Positions 34,691 through 44,710 are shown, counted from the stretch's first letter. The stretch is 64,000 nt of DNA from Symplocastrum torsivum CPER-KK1 (GCA_019358875.1 JAHHIF010000006.1:62001-126000), one strand, 5' to 3'. The notes: generated from the sequence alone by a model not told the origin. Program-made: numbers and translations.

Positions 34691-36259
34691 ATGGCTGTTT
34701 TCTTAGGCACACCTGATGATGAACTGATTGTTGGAACCAATGAGGGTGATGAAATTTTTGGGGAGGCTGGCGATGATGGAATATTTGGTCTTGATGGTGA
34801 CGATACAGTCTTTGGTGGCGCTGATGTTGATCTGATTGTTGGTGGCGGTGGCAGTGACTTCCTATATGGAGAGGACGGCAACGATGTAATCTTTGGTGAT
34901 GCCGAAATCATTGGTGTAAGTGGGGATGACTTCATCAGTGGTGGTAATGGGGAAGACCTTATATTTGGATATACTGGCGACGATATTATTAACGGTGACA
35001 ATGGAAATGATCTCCTCAATGGTGATGCAGGGGATGATGTTCTTAATGGTGGTGATGGGTTAGACACCATTAGTGGTGGCGATGGGTTTGACCAACTATC
35101 TGGTGGCTTCGGCGATGACCGACTCTTTGGTGATGCTGGCGATGACGAACTCTTTGGCAAGGAAGGGGAGGATATCATCAATGGCGGAGATGGCAACGAC
35201 ACAGCCTTTGGTGGTAGCGGGAATGAGCGGTTTTTTGGTGGTTCTGGGAATGATCGATTTTTTGGTCAGGACGGTAATGACTTAGCTGATGGTGAAGATG
35301 GGGATGACCTCCTAGATGGTGGGAGGGGGGATGATACACTTTTCGGTAGCCTGGGCAATGACAGCCTCAGTGGTAGAACCGGAACGGACGCACTCGTGGG
35401 CGGAGTCGGTAGCGACTCTCTCTCTGGTGGTCGTGGGAATGATATACTGGTTGGCGTTGACCCCTTTGTACCAGCATTTGGATTTGGCGGAAACGGAAGC
35501 CCGATTGCTCCCTTCGAGATTGATACGTTGACTGGTGGTCGAGGACGCGATCGCTTTGTCCTCGGTGACAATGGCAGCGTACTAGGCATCTCTAGAGAAG
35601 ACGCGGAACCTGCGATTTACTATCTTGGTGGCGGCAATAGTGACTACGCCCTCATTACTGACTTCACTCTCGGTCGGGATGTATTACAACTAGCTGACCT
35701 TGATTTTCTACCTGTCAGTGTGGCTGAATCGGATGACGCAGGACAGCTACCCTTTGAGGCTCAGGTCATTGCACCAGGCATCGAGTCTATCACTGGGGAG
35801 ATTTCTGTTGGGAACGATGTTGACCTGTTCCAAATCACTCTGGACGGCGGAACGTTTTCTGCTACGACACTCGGTCAGGCTGCTTTCGACACGCAGTTGT
35901 TCCTGTTCAACGAGAATGGTTTGCTGGTTGCTGGCAACGACGACTCTGGCGGAACCCTTCAATCCACCATTGAACTGTCACCGATAGATGCTGGAACCTA
36001 CTTCCTTGCAATCTCCAGTTTTGATAACGATCCAGTTTCTCAATCAATATTTAATGGTTTCACAGGTTATGGGTTCTCAACTGGTAGCTATTCGATTGAG
36101 CTAACTGGAGTTCAAGAAGCTACTTATACCTTGGGTTCATCCCCTGAAGGAGTACCCTCAGGAACAAGTATATCTTTTGGGAACGACCTCATTGCGGTTG
36201 TTCAAGGAGTTTCGCCTGAAGAACTGAGTCTAAATAGTTCTAACTTCGATTTCGTTTAG
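34691..36259 (+). CDS. RTX protein 2 with inserted PPC domain
   Basis: A 522-aa paralogue of the neighbouring RTX protein. N-terminal sequence and GGxGxDxLx repeats align through about residue 330, including VPAFGFGG and a DYALITDFT motif. A roughly 120-residue domain then splits the shared C-terminal module: SITGEISVGNDVDLFQITL, LFLFNENGLLVAGNDD and SIELTG are typical of the bacterial pre-peptidase C-terminal (PPC) fold. After it, GTSISFGNDLIAVVQGVS rejoins the shared end. It is expected to be exported by a type I system and to bind calcium. No catalytic motif is visible. It is probably extracellular. Confidence 0.9.
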   Translation: MAVFLGTPDDELIVGTNEGDEIFGEAGDDGIFGLDGDDTVFGGADVDLIVGGGGSDFLYGEDGNDVIFGDAEIIGVSGDDFISGGNGEDLIFGYTGDDIINGDNGNDLLNGDAGDDVLNGGDGLDTISGGDGFDQLSGGFGDDRLFGDAGDDELFGKEGEDIINGGDGNDTAFGGSGNERFFGGSGNDRFFGQDGNDLADGEDGDDLLDGGRGDDTLFGSLGNDSLSGRTGTDALVGGVGSDSLSGGRGNDILVGVDPFVPAFGFGGNGSPIAPFEIDTLTGGRGRDRFVLGDNGSVLGISREDAEPAIYYLGGGNSDYALITDFTLGRDVLQLADLDFLPVSVAESDDAGQLPFEAQVIAPGIESITGEISVGNDVDLFQITLDGGTFSATTLGQAAFDTQLFLFNENGLLVAGNDDSGGTLQSTIELSPIDAGTYFLAISSFDNDPVSQSIFNGFTGYGFSTGSYSIELTGVQEATYTLGSSPEGVPSGTSISFGNDLIAVVQGVSPEELSLNSSNFDFV

Positions 36260-36479
36260 AAACTCCAGACTTCAGTCCTAAATCAAAACTCCAATGTATA
36301 TCCCATTCTAGCCATCGGCTGGGATGGGGTTAGTTTTGCAAGAGCCTAGGCTGCATCTCAAATCCAGTTAAATAGTTCAGCGTTTGAGTAACATTCAGTT
36401 AAGTCTTGATTAACGATCGCCCTCAAAGACGGAAAGTAGTTAAAAAACGATAGTCAGCGTTCTCGCACTCATATCGATC

Positions 36480-36722
36480 ATGAATGAGATGATCTTAAGT
36501 CAAGCCAATGCTTGGGGCTTTCCTTGTGCATGTTCTGTCCAGGGCAACTGCCAGGTTCTACCCCAACAGAAAACTGAACGATGGACCTTGCAGTTGGCTG
36601 GAGACAGATGGTTACTGCTTGTTGGTGATGTTCCTCAGATTAATCTTCACCCACAAGAGGCGACAGTTTTTTTAGAGCATCGTCGGTTAAGCGGCGAAAA
36701 CCTGGAAGCGGTTGAGTTTTAG
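36480..36722 (+). CDS. Small conserved-looking cyanobacterial protein, unknown
   Basis: An 80-aa protein: MNEMILSQANAWGFPCACSV, QGNCQVLP, then a beta-rich stretch ending in a Glu-rich tail. Two or three Cys residues near the N-terminus (CACSVQGNC) might bind metal. No membrane segment. It ends 8 bp from the end of the convergent DUF1830 gene. I do not recognise a family; the good frame and protein-like composition support a real gene. Confidence 0.6.
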   Translation: MNEMILSQANAWGFPCACSVQGNCQVLPQQKTERWTLQLAGDRWLLLVGDVPQINLHPQEATVFLEHRRLSGENLEAVEF

Positions 36723-36730
36723 AAAGTGTG

Positions 36731-36988
36731 CTATTGCTTAACTTCTAGCTGAACGCCTGGAATTTTTTTTACCAGGATTGCTTGACCAAAGTAACTGGTT
36801 TGAACTTCTAAGTCGGCATTAGGTGGGGCATAAAACAAAAGCCGTTGTCCTGGAAAAATTACTCGCTCGAAATGCCAGTCGGGAATATTGACAATCTGAA
36901 TCACTTGTAGTGAACTTATGGTGTTGATATAGCTATAGAGCAATTGGGAAGAGGTAGTGATTGGGCGTGAATTTGCCGATAGTGTCAT
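36731..36988 (-). CDS. DUF1830 family protein
   Basis: An 85-aa protein matching the cyanobacterial DUF1830 pattern: LYSYINTISSLQVIQIVNIP, DWHFERVIFPGQRLLFYAP and a C-terminal LEVQT. The family is nearly confined to cyanobacteria and its function is not known. AGGAG nine bases before the ATG at 36988 supports the start. It is divergent from the potassium channel gene. Confidence 0.85.
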   Translation of the reverse strand: MTLSANSRPITTSSQLLYSYINTISSLQVIQIVNIPDWHFERVIFPGQRLLFYAPPNADLEVQTSYFGQAILVKKIPGVQLEVKQ

Positions 36989-37361
36989 CAGGTTCCACTC
37001 CTCGTAAAAGCTCTAGGGAATAATCTTCCTAACAAAGAACCCAAATGTTATTATCACTGGGTTCATCAGGACACGCACTCAATTCTCCAAAACAGCTGGA
37101 GAAAGGCGGCTTCACTAGCATCCTAACTGGCACAGGTTAGGTAATGTTTATTCTGAATTTAAGATTCATTCACACTTTGCTGCAAACAAGAGTAGATTGG
37201 TTTTGTTGAGGAGCAACGAACGATACAAAACTGTTCTATTAGCTAAGTTTGAATAGAAAGGCTCTCTTAAGCATCAAGAATGCATAAAAGAGAGACTCAG
37301 CACTTGCTACTCAACAACACTACATACTGACTATGATTTGCAAGGGTACGAGCGTTCACCG
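36989..37361. promoter_or_regulatory. Divergent promoter region (DUF1830 / K+ channel)
   Basis: 370 bp between divergent genes. CCTAAC / GTTAGG near 37122-37142 forms a small hairpin. No operator or promoter motif is clear enough to name. Confidence 0.4.
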
Positions 37362-38417
37362 ATGAACAGCTCGTTTAAACACATTATCCTTGGCGCGATC
37401 GCCTTTATCATGACTATCCTTGTCGCGGTAGCTGGCTACATTCTGGCTGGCTGGAGTTTACTCGACGCGATTTATATGTCAGTCATTACAATTTTTGGCG
37501 TTGGCTACGGTGAAGTAAAGCCGATAACTTCTCCACAACTGCGAGTCTTTACAATTTTAGTCATTGTTGCTGGCTACACTTCTGTTGTTTACATCGTGGG
37601 AGGCTTTGTTCAAATGGTGACAGAAGGCGAAATCAACAAAGCTCTTAACTCTAGACGCATGACCCGCGATATCAACACTCTAAAACAACACGTACTCATT
37701 TGTGGCTTTGGTCGCATTGGTCAGATTCTGGCACGACGTTTGGCTTCATCAAAACAGCCGTTTATTGTCATTGATAATAATGGCGATCGCATTGCTGAAG
37801 CGCAAGCTTCTGGATACTTAGTTCTTTGTGGTAATGCGACAGATGAGCGAGTCTTGAAATCAGCAGGTGTCGAACAGGCAAAGGCTCTAGCAACCGTGTT
37901 GCCTGATGATGCTGTCAATGTATTTATCACACTAACCGCTCGTGAGCTGAACCCAGCTTTGCTAATCTTGGCTCGTGGTGAGTTCCCTTCAACAGAGAAG
38001 AAGCTGAAACTAGCTGGTGCTAACCAAGTCGTGTTACCTGCTTCAATTGGTGCCGAACGCATGGCGCAAATGATCACTCATCCAGCCGCGATGGATTTTC
38101 TCAACCAAGATGATGGACGCCAGACGATAAATGAATTGCTAGCTGAGATTGATGTCCAGATGGATGAGTTAGTTATCTTGGGTGACTCTCCCTTAGTTGG
38201 TCAAACTATTAGTGATATTGAAGTGCGCGGTAAAGGTAGCTTTATCGTCGTTGCTTTGCGAAAGGGAGACGGCACAATGGTGATTCACCCCAAGCATGAA
38301 GTGCTGCTAGAGGCAGAGGATACTGTGATTGTTATGGGACACCGTGGTGATATTCCTCAATTTGCTAGGAATTATGTACTCAAACGCGGTCTCAGATATA
38401 GAGGTTCGCGAGTGTGA
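37362..38417 (+). CDS. Two-TM potassium channel with RCK (TrkA-N/TrkA-C) domains
   Basis: A 351-aa MthK-like channel. Two membrane helices (about 6-26 and 60-82) flank a pore loop with the selectivity filter GVGYGE (in TIFGVGYGEVKP). An RCK Rossmann domain follows with the nucleotide motif HVLICGFGRIGQILAR near 115, and a C-terminal TrkA-C domain near 260 (LVILGDSPLVGQTI, KHEVLLEAEDTVIVMG). It would conduct K+ across the plasma or thylakoid membrane and be gated by ligand binding to the RCK ring. The frame opens at TTG 37338; ATG 37362 gives the natural N-terminus MNSSFKHIILG. Confidence 0.9.
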   Translation: MNSSFKHIILGAIAFIMTILVAVAGYILAGWSLLDAIYMSVITIFGVGYGEVKPITSPQLRVFTILVIVAGYTSVVYIVGGFVQMVTEGEINKALNSRRMTRDINTLKQHVLICGFGRIGQILARRLASSKQPFIVIDNNGDRIAEAQASGYLVLCGNATDERVLKSAGVEQAKALATVLPDDAVNVFITLTARELNPALLILARGEFPSTEKKLKLAGANQVVLPASIGAERMAQMITHPAAMDFLNQDDGRQTINELLAEIDVQMDELVILGDSPLVGQTISDIEVRGKGSFIVVALRKGDGTMVIHPKHEVLLEAEDTVIVMGHRGDIPQFARNYVLKRGLRYRGSRV

Positions 38418-38471
38418 TTGAGTTTTGTGATTAGTTATTGGTTGTTGGTGAGCTTGTTACTACACCCTCCA

Positions 38472-40178
38472 CTAAAATTGTTTCTTAGGAGAGGGATTCT
38501 GATCGGCTAACTTATCGAGTCTTTCCCGAATCGATAAATCAATCAGCGATCGCACTAAAGTAACGAACGCAAGTGAGGATAAGGTAAAAGCAGCGATCGC
38601 CCAACCACTATAAGACCCTAACAGCAACACTGTACCCGATAGCAATGTAAATCCAGTTAAGCAAGCATAGATTAGGCTTTTAACAGCAAGGTTAATCCGT
38701 TTGAGGGCGCGATCGCTTTCTCTCGAACGGGTACGTACTTCTAACTCACTCTGTTCAATCCGTGCTTCCAATCGTCGAATTAAGACTTCATTAGCGTTAG
38801 GCTGTCGCAATTTATATTTGATGAAATTCCGCGCTTGCCTTGCCAGTTCTCCTACAACATTGCCCTGCCCTCTGGAAACTGTAAGGCTTTTAATAAAAGG
38901 CTTACTAGCAGCGACTAAGTTATATTCTGGGTCTAGGGTACGAGCAATCCCATCCAGGGTTGTTAAAGCCTTTAAAATAAAGGTCATCTGTGCGGGTAAG
39001 CGAAACGGTTGCTGCTCAAACATCAAGTAGATGTCGCTACGCATTTGGTCAAAAGACTGCAAATCTATTGGCTTTTCAGTAAATCTCTCTAAAATAAAGT
39101 CTACTAATCGTCTGACTGGGGTCATGTCCGCCACGGGTTCAAGTAATCCCATGTAAGTCAGGGTATTCACAACCTCATCAGTGTCCTTTCTGAGAACAGC
39201 AAAAAATGTCTTGATCATCTGGTCTTTGGCAATCGGCTTTACCTCTGCCATCGTCCCAAAATCATAGAAAATCAACTTGCTATCTTGGCTAACTGCCATA
39301 TTGCCGGGATGAGGGTCAGATTGAAAAAAGCCATCTTGTAATAACTGCTTGAGGTAAGCACAAATTCCAAGCTGAATAATTTCTTTGGCGTTGATACCAC
39401 AAGCTTCTAAGGTTTGGCGGTCATCAATTTTGATGCCTGGTAGGTATTCGAGTGTCAATACTCTTTTCGTGGTGTACCGCCAGTAGACTGTTGGGACAGC
39501 AATCCGAGGATAGTCACGAAAATGTTCGGCAAAACGATCAGCATTTTTACCTTCATGAAGGTAGTCAATTTCTTGGTAGAGAAGGTTAAAAAACTCGTGG
39601 TAAATCGCTTCTAAATCGTACTTTGTTATCCCTGGTACATATCGATTAGAAAAGCGCACCAGCCGATGGAGAACTTCAAAATCTAAATTGAATAGCCTTT
39701 CTAATCCTGGACGCTGCACTTTAACGACGACATCTTCCCCAGTGTGCAGTCGTGCTTTATGGACTTGCCCTAAGCTGGCAGCCGCCAGAGGAAAGCGATC
39801 AAAATCTCGATACAAGGCATGAATCGAGTTACCGAGTTCGGATTCAATAATTGCGATCGCTTCTGTTGCACTAAATTCAGGTACCCTATCCTGCAATTGC
39901 CCCAAAGCTTGCACGTACTCTAAGGGCAACAAATCAGCGCGAGTCGATAGGGCTTGACCAATCTTAATAAATGTTGGCCCTAAATCGAGGAGAGTGCCAA
40001 CTAGCCACTGAGCACGACGATTTCTGTGCTTGGGGGAGTTGTTAGCAACAACCTTGTCCCACCATAAATAAAACATCAATCTTGCTGCCGAACCAAAAAT
40101 GTCGATCTGGCGTGCCAGTGGAGAGTATTTAGGTCGTTGCCAACGGAGTGGCTTAGGTGCGGCAGTTGTTGTGAGCAT
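38472..40178 (-). CDS. ABC1/UbiB (AarF) family atypical kinase
   Basis: A 568-aa ABC1 family protein. The family KxGQ motif is in FIKIGQALSTRADLLP near residue 73; the Ala-rich nucleotide loop AAASLGQVHKARL replaces the Gly-rich loop; VVVKVQRPG carries the ATP lysine; DPHPGNM and FYDFGTM are the catalytic and metal loops. Two C-terminal membrane helices (about 505-545) anchor it. ABC1K proteins in cyanobacteria and plastids act on prenyl-lipid (plastoquinone, tocopherol) metabolism; which branch is not deducible here. Normal length, single gene, facing the K+ channel gene. Confidence 0.9.
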   Translation of the reverse strand: MLTTTAAPKPLRWQRPKYSPLARQIDIFGSAARLMFYLWWDKVVANNSPKHRNRRAQWLVGTLLDLGPTFIKIGQALSTRADLLPLEYVQALGQLQDRVPEFSATEAIAIIESELGNSIHALYRDFDRFPLAAASLGQVHKARLHTGEDVVVKVQRPGLERLFNLDFEVLHRLVRFSNRYVPGITKYDLEAIYHEFFNLLYQEIDYLHEGKNADRFAEHFRDYPRIAVPTVYWRYTTKRVLTLEYLPGIKIDDRQTLEACGINAKEIIQLGICAYLKQLLQDGFFQSDPHPGNMAVSQDSKLIFYDFGTMAEVKPIAKDQMIKTFFAVLRKDTDEVVNTLTYMGLLEPVADMTPVRRLVDFILERFTEKPIDLQSFDQMRSDIYLMFEQQPFRLPAQMTFILKALTTLDGIARTLDPEYNLVAASKPFIKSLTVSRGQGNVVGELARQARNFIKYKLRQPNANEVLIRRLEARIEQSELEVRTRSRESDRALKRINLAVKSLIYACLTGFTLLSGTVLLLGSYSGWAIAAFTLSSLAFVTLVRSLIDLSIRERLDKLADQNPSPKKQF

Positions 40179-40292
40179 ACTGTTGGAATTTTAAGTCTTT
40201 ATCCCAGAGTTCTTCCAACAAGTAGTCGGCTATGGTTGCTGTAGCTATCGGTAACTAGATTTTCTTATACTGATTAACTACTGATTTGGACT

Positions 40293-42368
40293 TTAATGTT
40301 GTTGAAACTGGGGTAAGGTAACGGTAAACGAGATAATCGAAGTTTGTGAATCTTCAGATGGACAGCTAGAGACATCAATCGTGCCATTAAGATGCTGTAC
40401 CAAGCACTTTACCAAAGCCAAGCCCAGACCAGTGCCTTGAACAGCTTTTTGCGTAACCCCTTGACCGCGACGAAACTTATCAAATATATGTTTCAGATCT
40501 GTTTCTTGGATACCCGTACCAGTATTGGATAAGGTGAGAACAACTTGATTCCCTGATTGCTGGGCTTGCTGAGTGACCTGCAAACAAACCTTTGTGTCTG
40601 GATCGGAATACTTGCCAGCATTCGTCAAGAGTTCCAGCAGAATGCGGTTCAGGCTGTCGGGGTCGGTGTTGAGCATCAGCGAGGGTGCTGGAGACTCTAC
40701 ACTCAAGGTTAACCTCTTACCTACCCATTTCTGCTCAAATGACTCAGCCATTTCTTTGATCATCAACATCAGGTCAATCTTTTGCGGCTGGAGGTGGGAT
40801 TGGTCAGATTCCAGTCGCTGTAAACTGAGTAAGTCGTTGATCAGGTCAATTTCTTTATTACACTCCTGCTCTAGGATAGATAGGTACTTTTGACGACGCT
40901 CTAAAGGGAGTTCCGGTTGACGCAGCATCCGAATTGCCAGACTCATCGTTGTTAGAGGAGTTCGCAATTCATGACTCATGCTACTCATGAATTCTTCTTT
41001 GAGTTGATTTAACTGCTGTAGCTGGTCAATCTGCCTACGTGTTTTTTCATACAATTTCGCTTGTACTTCCAAACTCCGTTGCAGTTGGGCAGTGCGATCG
41101 TCAACTAAAGATTGTACTTGCCGTAGAGTTTGATTTTGAATCAGAGTAGTACTCACTTGAGTACTGACCCACTTGACTAACTCTATTTCATTGGTGTGCC
41201 AGGAGCGAGGCTGGTGATGCTGCAATACTAGAAACCCTAACACCGTAAATGTGTCACTGTGTATCCCGACTAGGGGCACGATGAGGACAGATCCCTGCAT
41301 TGTTTGGTCAAAGATTAAGCGATCGCTATTCCCCTCGCCATCAGGAACATGGTGTTGAGTGCCAATGACTAGCGGTTCAGGAGCATTTCTAAAAGCTTGT
41401 TGGCATAGGGAAGATTCGGAAAGCCAGAAGGATTGGTTTAAGAGTGTAGTACGGCTTTCGGTTATTGGTGTAGCTTGGCTGGTTGTGTCCTGTTCCTCTG
41501 ACCACTCACAAGTTACCGTTACCTCAGTTTTTGGCAGCTTCTTGGAAGGTCGGTGTTTAAAGAGTGGATCGGTGTACTTCAACAATAGGAGCAAGCCGTG
41601 ACTAACATTAAGCGCTTGTGCTGTACCTCTGATCGCGATTTTGAAGATATCTTCAAGATTAAAATCGCTACGAACTGCCACACTCAACTGATTGAGCAGG
41701 GTTTGGTGTTGAGTTGCTGTCTGCACCTGCTGAGTTAGTTGGGCTTGAGAAATCGCGACAGCTACCGATTCTGAAACGACTCCTAGTAGTTCTTTCTCTT
41801 GTGTAGTCCATTGGTGCGGTTGCGATCGCCCTAAAACAATTACTCCATTGGCAACTGCCTGAAATTCGGTGTAGTTCCTCATCACTGCCCTACACGCTAG
41901 CGCTTGTGAGTACCAGCTAAAGGCTTGATCAACTTCTGATGACTGAAGATCTGCGATCGCCCGAAGATTTACATCACCTAAATCTTCTACTCGCCCTTGA
42001 TGTTGCAACAACTTCGCTTGGTACTTAGGTTCATGAATTAAGTGATTATCAGAAAACCATGCACCCGTTTGGGTTGTCATTGCTCGGTTAACCCCCGCCA
42101 CAATTAAGCAAACATCTACCTGAAAAATCTCTCCTACAGCCTTAGCTGTTCTCGCTAACAAGGTTTGCGAATCTCGACTTGTAAGGATGATTTGAGTAAC
42201 TTCTTGCCCGATTCGATTAGATTCTTCCGGGTGCTGCATAAGTGAACCTTTCTGCTCCTGCATGAAAACTGGTTCAACGATGTCGGACAGACCTGAAGTC
42301 AAAGGATTTACCATTGGGGCTGCGTTATTGAAGCGGCTCTTAGAGAGCATTGCGCTTTCTATATCCAT
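40293..42368 (-). CDS. GAF-domain sensor histidine kinase
   Basis: A 691-aa soluble kinase. Two GAF domains fill roughly 50-210 and 225-410 (for example LLARTAKAVGEIFQVDVCLI). A coiled coil then leads to HisKA with the phosphoacceptor His466 in SMSHELRTPLTTM and an HATPase_c domain with the N-box LLELLTNAGKYS and G-box GTGLGLALVKCL. No transmembrane segment or receiver domain. No canonical bilin-binding Cys-His is apparent in the GAF domains, so the signal is unknown. No response regulator gene is adjacent. Confidence 0.9.
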   Translation of the reverse strand: MDIESAMLSKSRFNNAAPMVNPLTSGLSDIVEPVFMQEQKGSLMQHPEESNRIGQEVTQIILTSRDSQTLLARTAKAVGEIFQVDVCLIVAGVNRAMTTQTGAWFSDNHLIHEPKYQAKLLQHQGRVEDLGDVNLRAIADLQSSEVDQAFSWYSQALACRAVMRNYTEFQAVANGVIVLGRSQPHQWTTQEKELLGVVSESVAVAISQAQLTQQVQTATQHQTLLNQLSVAVRSDFNLEDIFKIAIRGTAQALNVSHGLLLLLKYTDPLFKHRPSKKLPKTEVTVTCEWSEEQDTTSQATPITESRTTLLNQSFWLSESSLCQQAFRNAPEPLVIGTQHHVPDGEGNSDRLIFDQTMQGSVLIVPLVGIHSDTFTVLGFLVLQHHQPRSWHTNEIELVKWVSTQVSTTLIQNQTLRQVQSLVDDRTAQLQRSLEVQAKLYEKTRRQIDQLQQLNQLKEEFMSSMSHELRTPLTTMSLAIRMLRQPELPLERRQKYLSILEQECNKEIDLINDLLSLQRLESDQSHLQPQKIDLMLMIKEMAESFEQKWVGKRLTLSVESPAPSLMLNTDPDSLNRILLELLTNAGKYSDPDTKVCLQVTQQAQQSGNQVVLTLSNTGTGIQETDLKHIFDKFRRGQGVTQKAVQGTGLGLALVKCLVQHLNGTIDVSSCPSEDSQTSIISFTVTLPQFQQH

Positions 42369-42709
42369 GACGCTTGTTGCACAACTTAATATTAGCGGAG
42401 CTTGTTTAGGGATTAATAGAAAGCCAGTATCAAACTACAGGATTCACTTCCTACAAAGCGCTAGTACTATGACTAGCCGTCAACGTTCTAGTTAACGTTT
42501 TGTAAAAGCTCACTCTACTCTCTTCATCCCCCGATTGGTCAGACCGACTGTCAAAGCAGTAATCTTGCCAACATTATTGTTCCCAGTTTTATCCCCCTTT
42601 TACCAAAACACTAAACTTTTTTCTGTAGCAACGGACAACTCACTACTGTTTGTATAGCCTGTTCTCGTCTGCGTTCTGGATAGTGCTTTCGTTGACAGCT
42701 ATTACTTAG
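42369..42709. other. Spacer upstream of the GAF kinase
   Basis: 340 bp between the start of the kinase gene and the end of the next leftward gene. No gene, repeat or strong hairpin is visible. It presumably holds the kinase promoter. Confidence 0.5.
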
Positions 42710-43576
42710 CTAAGAACGCCTCTGTATGGCTTGTTTTTGTGCCGCCTCACTATTCTTGCGGTAGAGTTTCATCCGATCTTGAGCCGTCTTGTAGCGCTGG
42801 TCATTCGGTTTCACTGCTCCCATTAAATCTGAAGCTCGCTCCCACTTTGCTGCCAAATCTAACCACTGAGCAGAAGTCTTGACCGTTTGACCCGCAACAG
42901 ATGCCTGCTCTGCCAGTCGTACCGCCTCAACAAATGGATCGGTTATGGAGGAGGCTGGTGTCAGTGAGGACTCGCCTGTTGAATTTTGTGATTGGGTTGT
43001 TATCTTGACAGCCACTTTTGAGCCTAGCCAATCATAGAGGAACCAACCCCCTACGATCAAAAGCAAAGTCAAGCCAACACCGTTCAGAATGCCACGTTGG
43101 TATCGCCTGTTGTGTCTATGGTTATGGGAAGAGGCATTCGTGAAACTCGGCGTTTTCCTCGGTACTGTTTGTTGATCTTTAATGCCTTGGGCGATTCGCT
43201 TGAAGAGGTTCGGCTTGGCAAGAATTATTTCTTCAGACCAAAGTAACTGATCTTCTGGGTCGCGCATTATTTCTTCTAGCCAAAGCAACTGTTGTTCTCG
43301 CACAATTCGGCTGTTGATTCTGACACGGCGAATATTACGCGGTGCAATGCCTTCAAGAATCTGCCGGATTTGCGCGATTAGTGCAGACGGCTCTAACTGC
43401 TCTTTACTGGCTGCTTCACATAACAGTTGTAAGACACCATCAGCAAAAACAGCTCTAGTTCTGACACCAACGTCCGCTAGCTGTTCATTCAGCGTTTGAA
43501 TAATTGCCGCCACACTACCCTGGCGAGCTTGTCTAGCGATGTCATCCATCGGATGATGTATTTTTCTTTGAGCCAT
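42710..43576 (-). CDS. Single-pass membrane protein, unknown function
   Basis: A 288-aa protein. The N-terminal cytoplasmic part (about 15-100) is a compact alpha/beta segment VAAIIQTLNEQLADVGVRTR, LQLLCEA, then RNIRRVRINSRIVREQQLLW. This type of module appears in several cyanobacterial proteins I have seen but cannot name. A membrane helix at about 162-182 (GVGLTLLLIVGGWFLYDWL) leads to a Ser/Thr-rich linker and a C-terminal helical domain with Lys/Arg-rich end. Function unknown. It is divergent from ndhM. Confidence 0.75.
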   Translation of the reverse strand: MAQRKIHHPMDDIARQARQGSVAAIIQTLNEQLADVGVRTRAVFADGVLQLLCEAASKEQLEPSALIAQIRQILEGIAPRNIRRVRINSRIVREQQLLWLEEIMRDPEDQLLWSEEIILAKPNLFKRIAQGIKDQQTVPRKTPSFTNASSHNHRHNRRYQRGILNGVGLTLLLIVGGWFLYDWLGSKVAVKITTQSQNSTGESSLTPASSITDPFVEAVRLAEQASVAGQTVKTSAQWLDLAAKWERASDLMGAVKPNDQRYKTAQDRMKLYRKNSEAAQKQAIQRRS

Positions 43577-43730
43577 GGATTTGTAGTTATGGCTGACTTT
43601 CCTAACTTAGAGTATCAGCGTTTTGTACAATCTCCTCCTGAGTGACGTTTTTTAATCTTCTAGTGTAGAGCCTTATAGAAGTTTACAATTAGCTTAGATA
43701 TCTTAGAAGAGAGTAAATAAGAGGGTTTTC

Positions 43731-44072
43731 ATGCTGCTCAAGTCCACTACCCGACACATTCGCATCTATACAGCTACCGTTGAAAACAACGAGATGGTTG
43801 AAAGCGACAAGGTTCTCACGTTAGATATTGACCCAGACAACGAATTCAACTGGAACGAAGACGCTCTGCAAAAGATGTATCGCAAGTTCGATGAACTCGT
43901 TGAGTCCTATAGTGGGTCAGATCTGACAGAGTATAATCTTCGGCGTATCGGTTCTGACCTCGAACACTTTTTGCGATCGCTTTTGCAGAGCGGTCAAATT
44001 AGCTATAACCTTGAGAGTCGGGTTCTCAACTACAGCATGGGACTACCACAAGTAGCTCCTCAAGAGCAGTGA
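43731..44072 (+). CDS. ndhM: NAD(P)H-quinone oxidoreductase subunit M
   Basis: NdhM is an oxygenic-phototroph-specific subunit of the thylakoid NDH-1 complex, located in its hydrophilic arm and needed for cyclic electron flow and respiration. The 113-aa protein is a near-consensus NdhM: MLLKSTTRHIRIYTA at the start, LDIDPDNEFNWNEDALQK and YRKFDELVESYSGSDL in the middle, LRRIGSDLEHFLRSLLQ, and VLNYSMGLPQV at the end. The length is as expected. It is a single gene that converges with a small hypothetical gene 10 bp downstream. Confidence 0.97.
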   Translation: MLLKSTTRHIRIYTATVENNEMVESDKVLTLDIDPDNEFNWNEDALQKMYRKFDELVESYSGSDLTEYNLRRIGSDLEHFLRSLLQSGQISYNLESRVLNYSMGLPQVAPQEQ

Positions 44073-44081
44073 TTAAATCCC

Positions 44082-44444
44082 CTAGCGCCAAGTACGATTT
44101 CCTTCTTCATCCGTGCGGGCTTGGCGAATCACATCAGAAATTTCTTCAGCATCCTTAACGTGGTGTAGAGCCTCCTCATGCCCATCTGGGGGTTCTTGAA
44201 CCACAAAATAGGTGGGAACTTTAACGTGGTCACCTGTAATGTCAGGGGCATCAACAGCAATCTGCTTTGCTTTTTCTTCAACAGTTTGAGCCTCTGGGTC
44301 GATTTTATCGCCGGGATTAACAACATCAAGCTGATCAGGCTTGTCAGGCTTTTCTTGAGAAGCGCCTGCGTTATGACCTTCTTGATCGACCTTATTGTCA
44401 GGATTAGTAATATTAGTTTCTTTGATTGCTTCTGGCTGACTCAT
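44082..44444 (-). CDS. Hydrophilic protein of unknown function
   Basis: A 120-aa Asp/Glu/Lys/Pro-rich protein, largely low complexity in its first half (NPDNKVDQEGHNAGASQEKP). A more ordered C-terminal part contains VPTYFVVQEPPDGHEEALHH and VKDAEEISDVIRQAR. The frame opens at 44468, but ATG 44444 has an AGGAG site six bases upstream and begins MSQPEAIKETN, so it is chosen. No membrane segment. No family recognised. Confidence 0.7.
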   Translation of the reverse strand: MSQPEAIKETNITNPDNKVDQEGHNAGASQEKPDKPDQLDVVNPGDKIDPEAQTVEEKAKQIAVDAPDITGDHVKVPTYFVVQEPPDGHEEALHHVKDAEEISDVIRQARTDEEGNRTWR

Positions 44445-44710
44445 AAAAACTCCTAGCGTTTTTAACACTTGCTATTCTTAGCCTGATAGTAGAAAAAAAA
44501 GCTAATCCGTACATCTTTCTGTGGTGGTAAGTGGTGTTTATCCAAAAAGGTCAAGCCCTCTTGCCTATGCAGCGATTACTGACTGCGGGATTCAGAAATA
44601 GAAAGGGTGGCTGTTTTATACATTTACTCGGATTACGGCTTAAAGCTTTTAGGGTATAATAATCGCGTTCTATAGTTGTTAGTTCTAGCTCGGCATCGGA
44701 GGACGATTTA

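Noticed and set aside
34552..35202. 216-codon Ser/Pro frame antisense to RTX gene 2
   Set aside because: Same artefact of repeated Gly-Asp codons read on the opposite strand.
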